Below are positions 15,527-23,328 of a DNA stretch of 38,218 nucleotides, piece after piece (the stretch's first letter is position 1; the number at the start of each line of letters is the position of its first letter). The position numbers and the translations under genes were made by a program. The notes below the pieces were generated by a model that saw nothing but the letters and a program-made list of their open reading frames with translations, was not told the DNA's origin and did no database searches. The DNA is from Paenibacillus sp. yr247 (GTDB lineage: Bacteria > Bacillota > Bacilli > Paenibacillales > NBRC-103111). The stretch spans positions 1 through 38,218 of the forward strand of contig NZ_FNIF01000033.1 in the NCBI RefSeq assembly GCF_900103825.1, written 5' to 3'.

Positions 15527-17203
15527 ATGAAGAAACTAGGTCTACTCACATCATTGGTCAGCCTGCTCTCACTTTGGAACGTAACTGGGGCTTCGGCCAA
15601 TAGCTTTGCTGATGTCTCCAATACAAGTCCTTATGTATCCTATATCAATGATCTTCAACGGCTAGGCGTCACAGACGGTATTGCTCCGGGGCAGTTCGGC
15701 CCGTCAATGACGCTGACACGCGCACAGTTCGCTAAGTTTGTAGCGGTTGCTTTTCAGTTGAAGGATGACGGTTCGTCCGTACCTTTTCAAGATATTCAAA
15801 GCCATTGGGCTGCTCCTTATGTACGCGCGGCTTATCAAGCAGGGATCATTGATGGTACGAGCGTTAGCACCTTCACGCCTGAACAGCCGGTGAAACGGGA
15901 AGAAGCGGCCGCAATGGTATGGCGGTTAGCCCAGAGCAAAGGCATCGCAGCACCTGCAGCTCTTAAGTTTCAGGACTCTCCCGATGCATGGGCGATCCCG
16001 GCGGTTAGCGGTGTGCTGGCCAAAGGCTGGTATGATGTAGATGCCAGTAAATCGGGGGAGAGTTGGTCATACCGTCCACGCGATAATATGACAAGACAGG
16101 AGATGGCTGCCCTGCTTGCCCATTCGATGAAGGATTTGCCGGGAAGCACTTGGACGTCAGCCACTTTGGATACGTCGACAAAGAAGGAGGCTGCTTTGCC
16201 GACGTGGCAGCAATCGCTTAAGGAACATTTGCTGAATCAAGAAACGGACTTTCAAATCACGCTAGACGATCCGAACGAATTTCAACAGATAAAAGGCTTT
16301 ATCAATGAGGTGCTGGCGAATAACGATTATTTGCATTACATTTATCATAGTATGAAGTATGAATATGACGGTATATCTACGGCTACCTTCAATATCTCCT
16401 ATTTGGAGTCTAAAGCGCAAAGTGACTATGTTTCCGAACAGGCCAAGACGATCGTAGGCTCTATTATCCGTAGCGGGATGAACGATTTCGAGAAGGAGAA
16501 GGCCGTTCATGATTATGTGATCTCTCATCTGGCTTACGATCAATCCTTGAATGAACATTCAGCATACGGCGGGTTGACTAAAGGCTCAACCGTCTGTCAA
16601 GGGTATGCCTTGCTCACGTATCGCTTGCTTACCGAGGCTGGCATTCCGAATAAAATCGTGGAAGGCCAGGCCGGAGGCCAACTGCATACCTGGAATTTAG
16701 TCAAGCTGAACGGTAACTGGTATCATCTAGATACGACATGGGATGACCCTGTTCCCGATGTGAAAGGTAGACTGACCTATCATTACTTCAATTTAACAGA
16801 TGCACAGATGCAGCACGATCATACGTGGACGGGGGCATACCCGGCTGCATCTCAAGATTTCATTCAAGCGCTGGGACAAGCCGTTCAGTCTGGCGCTATG
16901 GATGCTGCATCTTCCCAAGCATTGCTGAGTTCTACAGGACTCTCAGGCGAAACGGCTGAGAACACGGCAGACTCCATATCCGCGGTTCAGACCATTCTTC
17001 AACGAGGGCTATCAACCCAGCAGAGCCAGATCACCTTTCGTTTTAAAAGCTCCCTGGGGAGTTCGCAGGCTGTTATGAAAGCAGCGCTGACCAATCGTAT
17101 AATCTCGAATATCAACGTTGGAAAAGTGACATACGAATTTGGTCCTGATACACGGTTGACAGGCTATACATCGGTGACGGTTAATGTCACTTATGGATCA
17201 TAG
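15527..17203 (+). CDS. SLH-anchored transglutaminase-like protein
   Basis: A 558-residue exported protein. ATG 15527 follows GAGGAGGG by six bases and begins a signal peptide (KKLGLLTSLVSLLSLWNVT, cut near ASA). Three SLH repeats follow at about 26-80, 85-140 and 143-200 (FADVSN, FQDIQSHWA, FQDSPDAWA). The C-terminal half holds a transglutaminase-like fold with the triad Cys357 (STVCQGYA), His387 (LHTWN) and Asp402 (HLDTTWD). Such proteins sit on the wall polymer and cross-link or cleave surface peptides. A beta-rich tail follows. N-terminal SLH domains are the reverse of the layout in the 1338 gene. The polysaccharide deacetylase begins 54 bp downstream. Confidence 0.9.
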   Translation: MKKLGLLTSLVSLLSLWNVTGASANSFADVSNTSPYVSYINDLQRLGVTDGIAPGQFGPSMTLTRAQFAKFVAVAFQLKDDGSSVPFQDIQSHWAAPYVRAAYQAGIIDGTSVSTFTPEQPVKREEAAAMVWRLAQSKGIAAPAALKFQDSPDAWAIPAVSGVLAKGWYDVDASKSGESWSYRPRDNMTRQEMAALLAHSMKDLPGSTWTSATLDTSTKKEAALPTWQQSLKEHLLNQETDFQITLDDPNEFQQIKGFINEVLANNDYLHYIYHSMKYEYDGISTATFNISYLESKAQSDYVSEQAKTIVGSIIRSGMNDFEKEKAVHDYVISHLAYDQSLNEHSAYGGLTKGSTVCQGYALLTYRLLTEAGIPNKIVEGQAGGQLHTWNLVKLNGNWYHLDTTWDDPVPDVKGRLTYHYFNLTDAQMQHDHTWTGAYPAASQDFIQALGQAVQSGAMDAASSQALLSSTGLSGETAENTADSISAVQTILQRGLSTQQSQITFRFKSSLGSSQAVMKAALTNRIISNINVGKVTYEFGPDTRLTGYTSVTVNVTYGS

Positions 17204-17257
17204 AATAGGCTTTTCTCAGAAATAATATACAGCCAATATTACATGGGTAGGTAGACT

Positions 17258-18112
17258 ATGAAACTCTCTCGGTGCTTTTTAAGTAGTATGCTTACTATTC
17301 TTATGTTAACGGGGTGTGAGCAAGCTCCTGCTCCCAACGTTCCTGATGCCCTTGCTTCAGTGGGTCCCGCGGTTTCGTCAGATCCCATTGTTGTACCTAA
17401 ACCTGTATCCGATAGTGGCTCGCCCTTCACGAACAATGCACCAGTTACTAGCCCGATTAAGGAGCCAGTTGGATTTGAAACAGGTTTACCAAAAGAAGAA
17501 CCAGTGGTATCAGGTACGAAAAAGCAGATGAAGCAGTCAGCTTTAAAGCTCATTTATTCGGTTGGAAAAGGTAATGTAGCCATAACCATTGATGACGGCC
17601 CGACTAAATACACGGGGGAACTTCTCAAAGTTCTAAAGGAACAAAACACACATGTCACTTTTTTCTTCATCGGACAAAATGCTGCTGCTTTTCCACAGTC
17701 AGTGACAGAGGCTGTCTATGAGGGCCATGAGGTTGGTTATCATTCAGACACGCATCCTCATATGTCGAAAATGACCTATGACGCACAGGAAAATGAGTTT
17801 AATAGCGGTCTAAATAAGCTTATTAAGTTCGATAAACACCCGGTCACACTTTTTCGTCCGCCATATGGTGCCTATAACAACGATACCAAGCTGGTAACGG
17901 AAGAACATCATATGCAAATGGTGCTTTGGAACGAAGATCCGAAAGATTGGGCGACAACTGACCCTTCAAAAGTCGTTAAAAGTGTGTTAGCTCAAGTTCA
18001 ATCTGGAAGCATTATCGTCATGCACGATCATCCCTCTACCATAGCAGCTTTACCGGATATAATTAAAGGCATTCGAAGCAAAGGGTATACACTAGTAACG
18101 GTGCCTCATTGA
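17258..18112 (+). CDS. Lipoprotein polysaccharide deacetylase (NodB homology)
   Basis: A 284-residue lipoprotein. The lipobox LTGC at residues 18-21 is followed by a proline/serine-rich spacer to about 100 and then a NodB/CE4 domain. The motifs are all present: TIDDGP (Asp112, Asp113), HSDTHPH (metal His162 and His166), RPPYGAYN, WNEDPKDW and IIVMHDH. The enzyme should remove acetyl groups from peptidoglycan GlcNAc, chitin-like or exopolysaccharide chains at the outer membrane face. The RBS is weak (GGTAG). It lies just after the SLH-transglutaminase and could share its transcript; a strong terminator follows. Confidence 0.92.
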   Translation: MKLSRCFLSSMLTILMLTGCEQAPAPNVPDALASVGPAVSSDPIVVPKPVSDSGSPFTNNAPVTSPIKEPVGFETGLPKEEPVVSGTKKQMKQSALKLIYSVGKGNVAITIDDGPTKYTGELLKVLKEQNTHVTFFFIGQNAAAFPQSVTEAVYEGHEVGYHSDTHPHMSKMTYDAQENEFNSGLNKLIKFDKHPVTLFRPPYGAYNNDTKLVTEEHHMQMVLWNEDPKDWATTDPSKVVKSVLAQVQSGSIIVMHDHPSTIAALPDIIKGIRSKGYTLVTVPH

Positions 18113-18146
18113 GAGGGAATCAGGAGCTAGTGATCAATCAGACAAT

Positions 18147-18185
18147 AAAACAAGTCCAGTGCCAAAACGGCACTGGACTTGTTTT
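18147..18185 (+). terminator. Strong bidirectional terminator
   Basis: AAAACAAGTCCAGTGCC pairs perfectly with GGCACTGGACTTGTTTT around a five-base loop, between convergent genes ending at 18112 and 18195. It has A and T tracts for both strands. Confidence 0.95.
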
Positions 18186-18194
18186 ATCATGAAC

Positions 18195-19673
18195 TTATTT
18201 TACTAGAGCATTGTACACATTTGCTTCACCTGCGCCGTATAAGGCATCATTACCGGTTGGGCCGTAATCATTCGCCGTTTTTTCAATTAACGCAGCTACT
18301 TGAGCAGGGTTCAACTCCGGATGTGCCGCTTTAATGACACCCGCAATGCCAGCTACTTTCGGAGCCGCCATGGATGTACCGTGGAGAAGCGCGTAGCTAT
18401 GCAGGTTAGACGTGAAGTAGGAAGGTAAATAAGTAGGCCATGTGCTTAGCGCGCGATAATGGAAATCCCGTTGTTTCAGATCCCGTGTTGCATCATATAC
18501 GGGTCCATTGTCGCCGCCTGGTGCTGCTACATCGATTTGATTTAATCCATAATTGGAGTAAAATGCGATGCTGTTCGTCGACCACTTGTTAGAGGATGAA
18601 ACATTGATGACGCCATTGATTTGGCCAGGTGTTTCTGTTGTTTTTCCTTTAAATACAACGCCAGGGGAACCATATGTAGCGTTTAGATAAGCGGTCATCG
18701 CTTTGTTGTCGCGTAGGTTGAGACTTTCATTGCCAGCTGCCGTTACCACCGTTACATTATTGTTCACAGCATATTGAATGGCGCGTTTCCAAAGCAAAAC
18801 GTCAGCAACATCCGAGTATTTGGTTCCATCTATATAATACTTTTGGGAGTCAAAACCGCCGATCGACATGTTAATGACGTCAACCTTATCATTCGCTGCC
18901 TGAATGATAGCAGCTACAATCCAGGAAGTAGGCGCACCTTGTCCGCCGGGGAATACGCGGTAAGAGCGTAAGCCAAGATCCGGACCGACTCCTTTAACTT
19001 TGCCGTTTGCAGCAATCGATCCTGCCACATGTGTTCCGTGACCTTCACGGTCCAAAAGATCATTAGGATCGCCGGTTTCACTGGAATCTATTCCAGCTGG
19101 TACAAAGTTCTTGCCACCAAGGAAGTTAGCTTTTAGGTCGGGATGGTTGGCATCAATACCGCTGTCGATAACGCCTACAATGGCCTTATGCTTGCCGGCT
19201 TTTCCTCCGGTCTCGATCGCATACGAAGCACCGTCATTCGTTACTTTTTTAATGTCCCATTGATAGTCCCAATAGCTGCTCGTTGCTTCCGGCTGCGGAA
19301 TATCTATAACCGGCTTACCGTCAGCGGTGGAGGGATCTACTGTGCCATCACTTAGCTTATGTACCAACTGAACGTTGGCAGCAGCAACATCCTTGACCGC
19401 CTGCAGCTTCGTCATAAATTCGGTGCTGGACGAAATTACTTCCAATCCTCCTATCTCAGGAATGGCCCGTACAACTTGCCCGCCTGCCGCTTGAATCATT
19501 GCATCATAGCCACTCGGGAGCTGGTTAGTAAATGCGATTACATACGTTTTGGCAGAAACTGCTGCTTCACTTGTGCTGCTTTTCGATGCTGCCATTGCAG
19601 ATATCCCGCCTCCCATTACTGCTGAGACCGTCAAGATGCCGGATATTGCCAAGGTTGTCCATTTACGCTTCAT
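18195..19673 (-). CDS. Secreted subtilisin-type serine protease (S8)
   Basis: A 492-residue exported protease. A signal peptide (KRKWTTLAISGILTVSAVMGG, ending AMAA) is followed by an I9-type propeptide (about 40-110, YVIAFTNQLPSGYDAMIQ) and the catalytic domain with Asp170 (VIDSGIDANHPDL), His212 (GHGTHVAGS) and Ser434 (HGTSMAAPKVAG); the oxyanion Asn is in TAAGNE. Length is larger than classic subtilisins because of an extended segment before the serine. AAGGAGGG precedes the start. It is probably an extracellular protease for nutrient or surface-protein turnover. It has no partner gene; the upstream region contains a repeated element. Confidence 0.93.
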   Translation of the reverse strand: MKRKWTTLAISGILTVSAVMGGGISAMAASKSSTSEAAVSAKTYVIAFTNQLPSGYDAMIQAAGGQVVRAIPEIGGLEVISSSTEFMTKLQAVKDVAAANVQLVHKLSDGTVDPSTADGKPVIDIPQPEATSSYWDYQWDIKKVTNDGASYAIETGGKAGKHKAIVGVIDSGIDANHPDLKANFLGGKNFVPAGIDSSETGDPNDLLDREGHGTHVAGSIAANGKVKGVGPDLGLRSYRVFPGGQGAPTSWIVAAIIQAANDKVDVINMSIGGFDSQKYYIDGTKYSDVADVLLWKRAIQYAVNNNVTVVTAAGNESLNLRDNKAMTAYLNATYGSPGVVFKGKTTETPGQINGVINVSSSNKWSTNSIAFYSNYGLNQIDVAAPGGDNGPVYDATRDLKQRDFHYRALSTWPTYLPSYFTSNLHSYALLHGTSMAAPKVAGIAGVIKAAHPELNPAQVAALIEKTANDYGPTGNDALYGAGEANVYNALVK

Positions 19674-19714
19674 AAAAGCCCTCCTTCAATTTAGGAAAAG
19701 TTGCACTTCAAATA

Positions 19715-19832
19715 AAATTGTAAGTTATTGGATGCTTAAATAACATGGGTTTCTCGAACTAATTGTGATGTCGACTGGGTTCTTTTTTTGACGAATGGTC
19801 AATTAAGTTATATTGGATACTTAAGTGACATT
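19715..19832 (-). promoter_or_regulatory. Upstream region of the protease with repeats
   Basis: Two related stretches (19720-19745 and 19804-19830) share TTGGAT-CTTAA-T-ACAT in the same orientation about 85 bp apart, and TTGAC GAATG GTCAA at 19788-19802 is an inverted repeat. They lie where a regulator of the protease would bind. No clear -35/-10 pair is seen. Confidence 0.35.
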
Positions 19833-19851
19833 ATGAATTTGGATGATATAG

Positions 19852-19888
19852 CAAAATGGGTTGAGGATTTTGCCCTCACCCCATTTTG
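19852..19888 (-). terminator. Terminator hairpin after the response-regulator gene
   Basis: CAAAATGGGTTGAGG pairs with CCTCACCCCATTTTG (one G-T), 60 bp past the minus-strand stop at 19948. The trailing minus-strand sequence is only moderately T-rich. Confidence 0.7.
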
Positions 19889-19947
19889 TAAACAGTCCAT
19901 TTGCAGCCTTACTGTTTGGTTAACTGCCCGCCAACTCAGCTCGCTAA

Positions 19948-20841
19948 TTACTTCGCTATCGTTCGGTTTCCCATTTGTCCTTCCAACCAGCCGGTCAACT
20001 GGCGAAAACCGTCGAGTGTAAAGGGAATTACCTGCTTTTCGTTATTTTGGTTTGACATCTCGATAATAATTTTGTTTTCACTTTCAGTACAAATGACGTT
20101 AAAATTGGCTATTTTACCTTGAATGTCTTCCTGCCAACTGCAATTATAGCTGCTAACAAAGCTTCTCATTTTCTCGTTTCCCCTTATCCTATTGTTTGTG
20201 TTCTCATTCACGGCAGGCACTGGGAGTTCGGTTGAAGCGGCTACTAGTTCTTCAGCAGCTTCCGGTTCTATCGCCGCTGGATGCGATTCCTCGAGCAGTT
20301 CGAGCAACACGGCAGGCTCCATATCCGTCATGACAGCTTCCACTTGATTGTCTTCACATTCTACTGCGGGATATTCATGTTCGATCGTACTTGACTGATC
20401 CTCAGATTCGATAGGAGTTTGATCCTCCGAATGTGCCTGAAGGTCTTCCATGCTCGCCGAAAGGGCGACGCCCAGATGGGGTTCAGCATGTGATTGGATG
20501 ATTTCAATTAAACGGACAGGGTTGAAAGGCTTCATTAAGTAACCTTTTGCCCCGGCTTCAAGCGCATCGAATATCAAATCCTGCTGATTGCTGGCCGAGC
20601 AGATCAACACGACGGCGTCGGGATCGAGTTTAAGAATTTCCTTAATGGCATCTATGCCGTTCATTTCCGGCATCGTTAGATCCATCAGGACGATATCCGG
20701 AATCAGTTCTTCATACAGCTTAATAGCTTCTCTACCGTTAGTCGCTTCTCCAACCACTTCATAACCGTTCTGCTTTAAGCAATCGGCAGCCATTTTACGC
20801 ATGAATTGGGTATCGTCAACAATAAGAAATCGGTAAGACAT
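19948..20841 (-). CDS. CheY-like response regulator with long acidic linker and unknown C-terminal domain
   Basis: A 297-residue protein from ATG 20841; an open frame reaching further upstream has no RBS and runs over the promoter. The receiver domain (1-120) has Asp9-Asp10, phospho-acceptor Asp54 (LMDLTMP), Ser82 and Lys104 (LMKPF), all standard. Residues about 130-225 are an acidic, E/S/T-rich low-complexity linker. The last 75 residues form a compact domain (SFVSSYNCSWQEDIQGKI to GFRQLTGWLEG) that I do not recognise; no DNA-binding or GGDEF/EAL motif is visible. It lies downstream of the PilB-like gene with its own promoter, so it probably controls pilus or c-di-GMP behaviour by protein contact. 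No histidine kinase is in the window. Confidence 0.85.
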   Translation of the reverse strand: MSYRFLIVDDTQFMRKMAADCLKQNGYEVVGEATNGREAIKLYEELIPDIVLMDLTMPEMNGIDAIKEILKLDPDAVVLICSASNQQDLIFDALEAGAKGYLMKPFNPVRLIEIIQSHAEPHLGVALSASMEDLQAHSEDQTPIESEDQSSTIEHEYPAVECEDNQVEAVMTDMEPAVLLELLEESHPAAIEPEAAEELVAASTELPVPAVNENTNNRIRGNEKMRSFVSSYNCSWQEDIQGKIANFNVICTESENKIIIEMSNQNNEKQVIPFTLDGFRQLTGWLEGQMGNRTIAK

Positions 20842-20917
20842 CCTAGTTCCCCCTAAAGTTCCCCCACAAAGTGACGTGTTGCTTCGAAGCATAGTCCGAT
20901 TACTTTGCGGGGACCCC

Positions 20918-20946
20918 ATAATTTTTAATTGGACTGTTTTTGTCAA
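20918..20946 (-). promoter_or_regulatory. Internal sigma-A promoter for the response regulator
   Basis: On the minus strand a perfect -35 TTGACA (20946-20941), a 17-bp spacer and -10 AATTAT (20923-20918). The -35 overlaps the last codons of the PilB-like gene. The leader that follows can fold as CAAAGT/ACTTTG with an inner GCTTCGAAGC palindrome. Confidence 0.75.
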
Positions 20947-22583
20947 TCGACCGTTTTTAACACTTCTTCGACGGTAGTGATGCCTTCACGAGCTTTGATC
21001 AACCCGTCGTACAGTATCGTTTTGTAGCCGATTTGCACTAAATGGCTTTCGATTTCCTGGATCGGACGTTGCCCAGTAATGAGCTCGCGCAGCTTCCCGT
21101 CGATAAGCAGCACCTCCTGTAGGGCAACCACTCCGCGATAACCGGTATCCTTGCATACTATGCAGCCAGTCCCTCGAGTCACGGTTAATTTTCCACTGAT
21201 CTGGGTGGACACCAAGGTTCGAAAATTGCCGATAATTCCTTTTCCGTTCTTCTGATCTTCCGAATGCAGAACTTGGTTAGCTTCAAAGAGCTTGATTTCA
21301 TCTTCGGTAGCGGTCACGGATTGAGCACATTGACGGCATATTCGCCTCACCAAACGCTGCGCCACGACACAGGAAAGCGAAGCTCCCAGCAGATGCGAGT
21401 CTTTGTTCATGTCCATCAGACGGCTGATGGTCTTGATTGCACTGCCGCCATATATGGCGCCGAGGACCATACGGCCAGTGAGGGTCGTCTTTATTGCCAT
21501 TTCAAACGTTTCCCTATCGTGGATATCACTGACCATGACGATGTTCGGATCCTGACGCAATACCGACCGAAGCGCATGAGCAAAAGTCAGGCCGAGCTGC
21601 TCGTTCACCTCCACTTGTGTAATTCCCGGCATTCTGAGCTCTATTGGATCTTCGATAGTAATGATTCTATGGTTTTCGCTTGCCAGTCGAGTGAGGGTTG
21701 AATATAGCATGGAAGTATTCTTACTGCCATCCGGTCCGCAAATCAGAATCATGCCGCTTGGCAGCTTAAGCGCTTTTTCGAATTTTTGCAAATTGAGTTC
21801 ACTGAAATCAAGCTCGGATATGGTTAATTGAGGTTCAGATTCATCCGTTAAGTGAAGAAATAGGCTTTCACCGTTAATACTTGGCAGGGTGGATACACGT
21901 ATATCGATCTGCTTGTGGTCGACCTTTATCTGGAAACGACCGTTTTGTGGCAGCCTCCTCTCAGAGACATTCAGATTGGATAGAAGTTTGATGTGCCTGA
22001 ACAACGTCTCATGCATCTTCTTAGAAAGCGTTTTCTTACTCTTGAGCGTGTTGTCAATTCGGTATTTGACCATTAGCCCGTCTTCATGCGGTTCGATATG
22101 AATGCCTCTCGCTTGTTGATATACGCCGGCTTGAATGATTTCATTCAACGTTTCTGCGGTTGTATCGGAACCATAATAACGGTTGATGGCTTCTTCCATT
22201 TCCATTCGCATGGCGATAAACGGCTGAACGCTCATACCCGTCGCCATTTGAATGGCTTTAATCGCCTCTTTATTTAAAGGGTCGATCATGGCCACCTTGA
22301 TTTTACCTCCGCCGCTGCTGATCGGAACGAGATGATGCTTCCGGGCAATCGATTCATCTATGATCTGGACAGTAGCAAGATCAAATACCGCTTCATTCAG
22401 ATTTACGACAGGCACGCCAAGTTGGAACTCTAGAGCTTCGACGAGCTGACGTTCGGTGATAAACCCTAATTCGATCATTATCCCTCCGAGCTTTTTCGGG
22501 TTACGCGCTTGTTCCTTAAGCGCCTGATCGAGTTGCTCCTCATTTATAATGCCATTCATGACTAGAAGTTCGCCAATGCGCAT
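20943..22583 (-). CDS. PilB/GspE-like pseudo-ATPase with two MshEN c-di-GMP-binding motifs
   Basis: A 546-residue protein from ATG 22583 (AAGGAGGA just upstream). Residues 2-25 and 31-54 form two successive MshEN motifs (RIGELLVMNGII..QLDQALKEQ; KLGGIMIELGFI..QLVEALEFQ), which in MshE-type proteins bind c-di-GMP. The middle and C-terminal parts align with PilB/GspE ATPases (IHIEPHEDGLMVKYRID; ITIEDPIELRMPGITQVEVN; CRQC and CIVC of the zinc finger). The Walker A is destroyed: GPTGSGKT reads GPDGSKNT (283-290), so both the glycine and the lysine are lost. The Walker B region reads VSDIHD instead of VGEIRD, and HTNDA is YGGSA. ATP hydrolysis is unlikely. A true motor, TadA, is encoded at 27891. 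The gene lies behind a c-di-GMP riboswitch. Confidence 0.88.
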   Translation of the reverse strand: MRIGELLVMNGIINEEQLDQALKEQARNPKKLGGIMIELGFITERQLVEALEFQLGVPVVNLNEAVFDLATVQIIDESIARKHHLVPISSGGGKIKVAMIDPLNKEAIKAIQMATGMSVQPFIAMRMEMEEAINRYYGSDTTAETLNEIIQAGVYQQARGIHIEPHEDGLMVKYRIDNTLKSKKTLSKKMHETLFRHIKLLSNLNVSERRLPQNGRFQIKVDHKQIDIRVSTLPSINGESLFLHLTDESEPQLTISELDFSELNLQKFEKALKLPSGMILICGPDGSKNTSMLYSTLTRLASENHRIITIEDPIELRMPGITQVEVNEQLGLTFAHALRSVLRQDPNIVMVSDIHDRETFEMAIKTTLTGRMVLGAIYGGSAIKTISRLMDMNKDSHLLGASLSCVVAQRLVRRICRQCAQSVTATEDEIKLFEANQVLHSEDQKNGKGIIGNFRTLVSTQISGKLTVTRGTGCIVCKDTGYRGVVALQEVLLIDGKLRELITGQRPIQEIESHLVQIGYKTILYDGLIKAREGITTVEEVLKTVD

Positions 22584-22622
22584 GTGCTCCTCCTTACCGA
22601 ACGTATCTATTTGATGAAAAAT

Positions 22623-22736
22623 AAAAAAAACCAAGCTATTAGAGCGGCCCGGCTTTCATGCCATCGCATCTCGATGGGTTAGAACCGTGGCTTTGCGTCC
22701 CCGGCTTTCGCACGGGTTTGCCTTTTATCATTCACT
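22623..22736 (-). ncRNA. c-di-GMP-I (GEMM) riboswitch 1 with terminator
   Basis: Read on the minus strand: GGCAAACC (22722-22715), P1b hairpin with a GAAA loop, GACGCAAAGCC, then a P2/P3 arm with CUAA and AUG receptor strands and a CCAUCG/CGAUGG stem. UUC/GAA replaces the GGC/GCC pairs seen in the other two copies, a covariation that supports the fold. A terminator (CCGGGC with GCUUGG, then eight U) lies at 22652-22623, and its 5' arm begins inside the aptamer. It precedes the PilB-like gene by 40 bp. The overlap suggests that ligand binding blocks termination, an ON switch; this is inference. Confidence 0.88.
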
Positions 22737-22775
22737 TGGATTACATGATTCGACCAACCATGCAATTCGATATGG

Positions 22776-22803
22776 ATAATAACATTCTGTAAGTTTATTT
22801 AAA
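22776..22803 (-). promoter_or_regulatory. Promoter for riboswitch 1 transcript
   Basis: On the minus strand TTTAAA (22803-22798), a 16-bp spacer and extended -10 TGTTATTAT with the hexamer at 22781-22776. This would start transcription about 30 bp before the aptamer. Confidence 0.55.
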
Positions 22804-23136
22804 TTCCTTCCTTACACTAGTCGTCCTATTTTCCTATTTTTTAGCAAATTTTTCGGATTCGGATGTAGGCCTAGCCTAAATGATATCCTGCCTTTCAAAT
22901 CTTCTGAAGTTAGGATAATGACATAAAACGACGTTCCGAATCCTAAATAATGGTAGATTTTATCGCTTTATACCCACTTTGAATCATAGGAGTACTATTA
23001 GCGAAGGTGCCTTTTGTCATAATAACGAGTTATCTAAATTGTTAGAAAATTGGGCTTTTTGGTGGATACCCAAAGTTTAAGTCGAAATCTATGATGAAAG
23101 CAACACAACGAATTCCAAGCGGAACACCGCATCTGG
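22804..23136. other. Non-coding stretch between divergent riboswitches
   Basis: No gene is seen. TTCGGATTCGGA (near 22852) and TTCCGAATCC (near 22935) are partly complementary, about 80 bp apart, and may be coincidental. It should contain the plus-strand promoter of the Tad operon; TATGAT at 23090-23095 is a possible -10 but has no good -35. Confidence 0.4.
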
Positions 23137-23142
23137 AATCTC

Positions 23143-23309
23143 GACAAAGGCAAAACCGGTGAAAGCCGGCGACGCAAAGCTATAGGGGCTACCACGCGAC
23201 AAAAATCGTGCAATGCCAGCCAGCTGCCGAAAGAGGAAGGGCGCTTGTTTCGCTGTATATGTATACAGCAGCAACCCCGCCTTTCGGGAAAGGTGGGGTT
23301 TTTATTTTG
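23143..23309 (+). ncRNA. c-di-GMP-I (GEMM) riboswitch 2 with antiterminator and terminator
   Basis: The aptamer at 23143-23230 shows AAAGGCAAAACCGG, a GAAA-capped P1b, GACGCAAAGCU, GGGGCUA and the closing AUGCCAGCC. A terminator AACCCCGCCTTTC/GAAAGGTGGGGTT followed by TTTTATTTT lies at 23272-23309. AAGGGCG at 23237-23243 can pair with CGCCTTT at 23278-23284, the terminator's 5' arm, and thus act as an antiterminator; a perfect GCTGTATA/TATACAGC hairpin (23251-23268) is looped out between them. It precedes the Tad operon. The sign of regulation cannot be decided by eye. Confidence 0.92.
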
Positions 23310-23328
23310 CATAAGGGGGTGAGGCTGC

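Noticed and set aside
19788..20021. Plus-strand ORF opposite the response-regulator end
   Set aside because: It crosses a terminator hairpin and is antisense to a well-supported gene.
20943..22583. Type IVa pilus or type II secretion motor
   Set aside because: The P-loop is destroyed and no pilC, pilM-Q or gsp genes are nearby; the Tad motor is encoded separately.
22584..22634. Extended N-terminus of the PilB-like gene (start at 22634)
   Set aside because: It would begin inside the riboswitch terminator tail; ATG 22583 has AAGGAGGA just upstream and gives the exact MshEN start.
22852..22945. TTCGGATTCGGA / TTCCGAATCC pair between the riboswitches
   Set aside because: The arms are short, imperfect and about 80 bp apart, so chance is likely.
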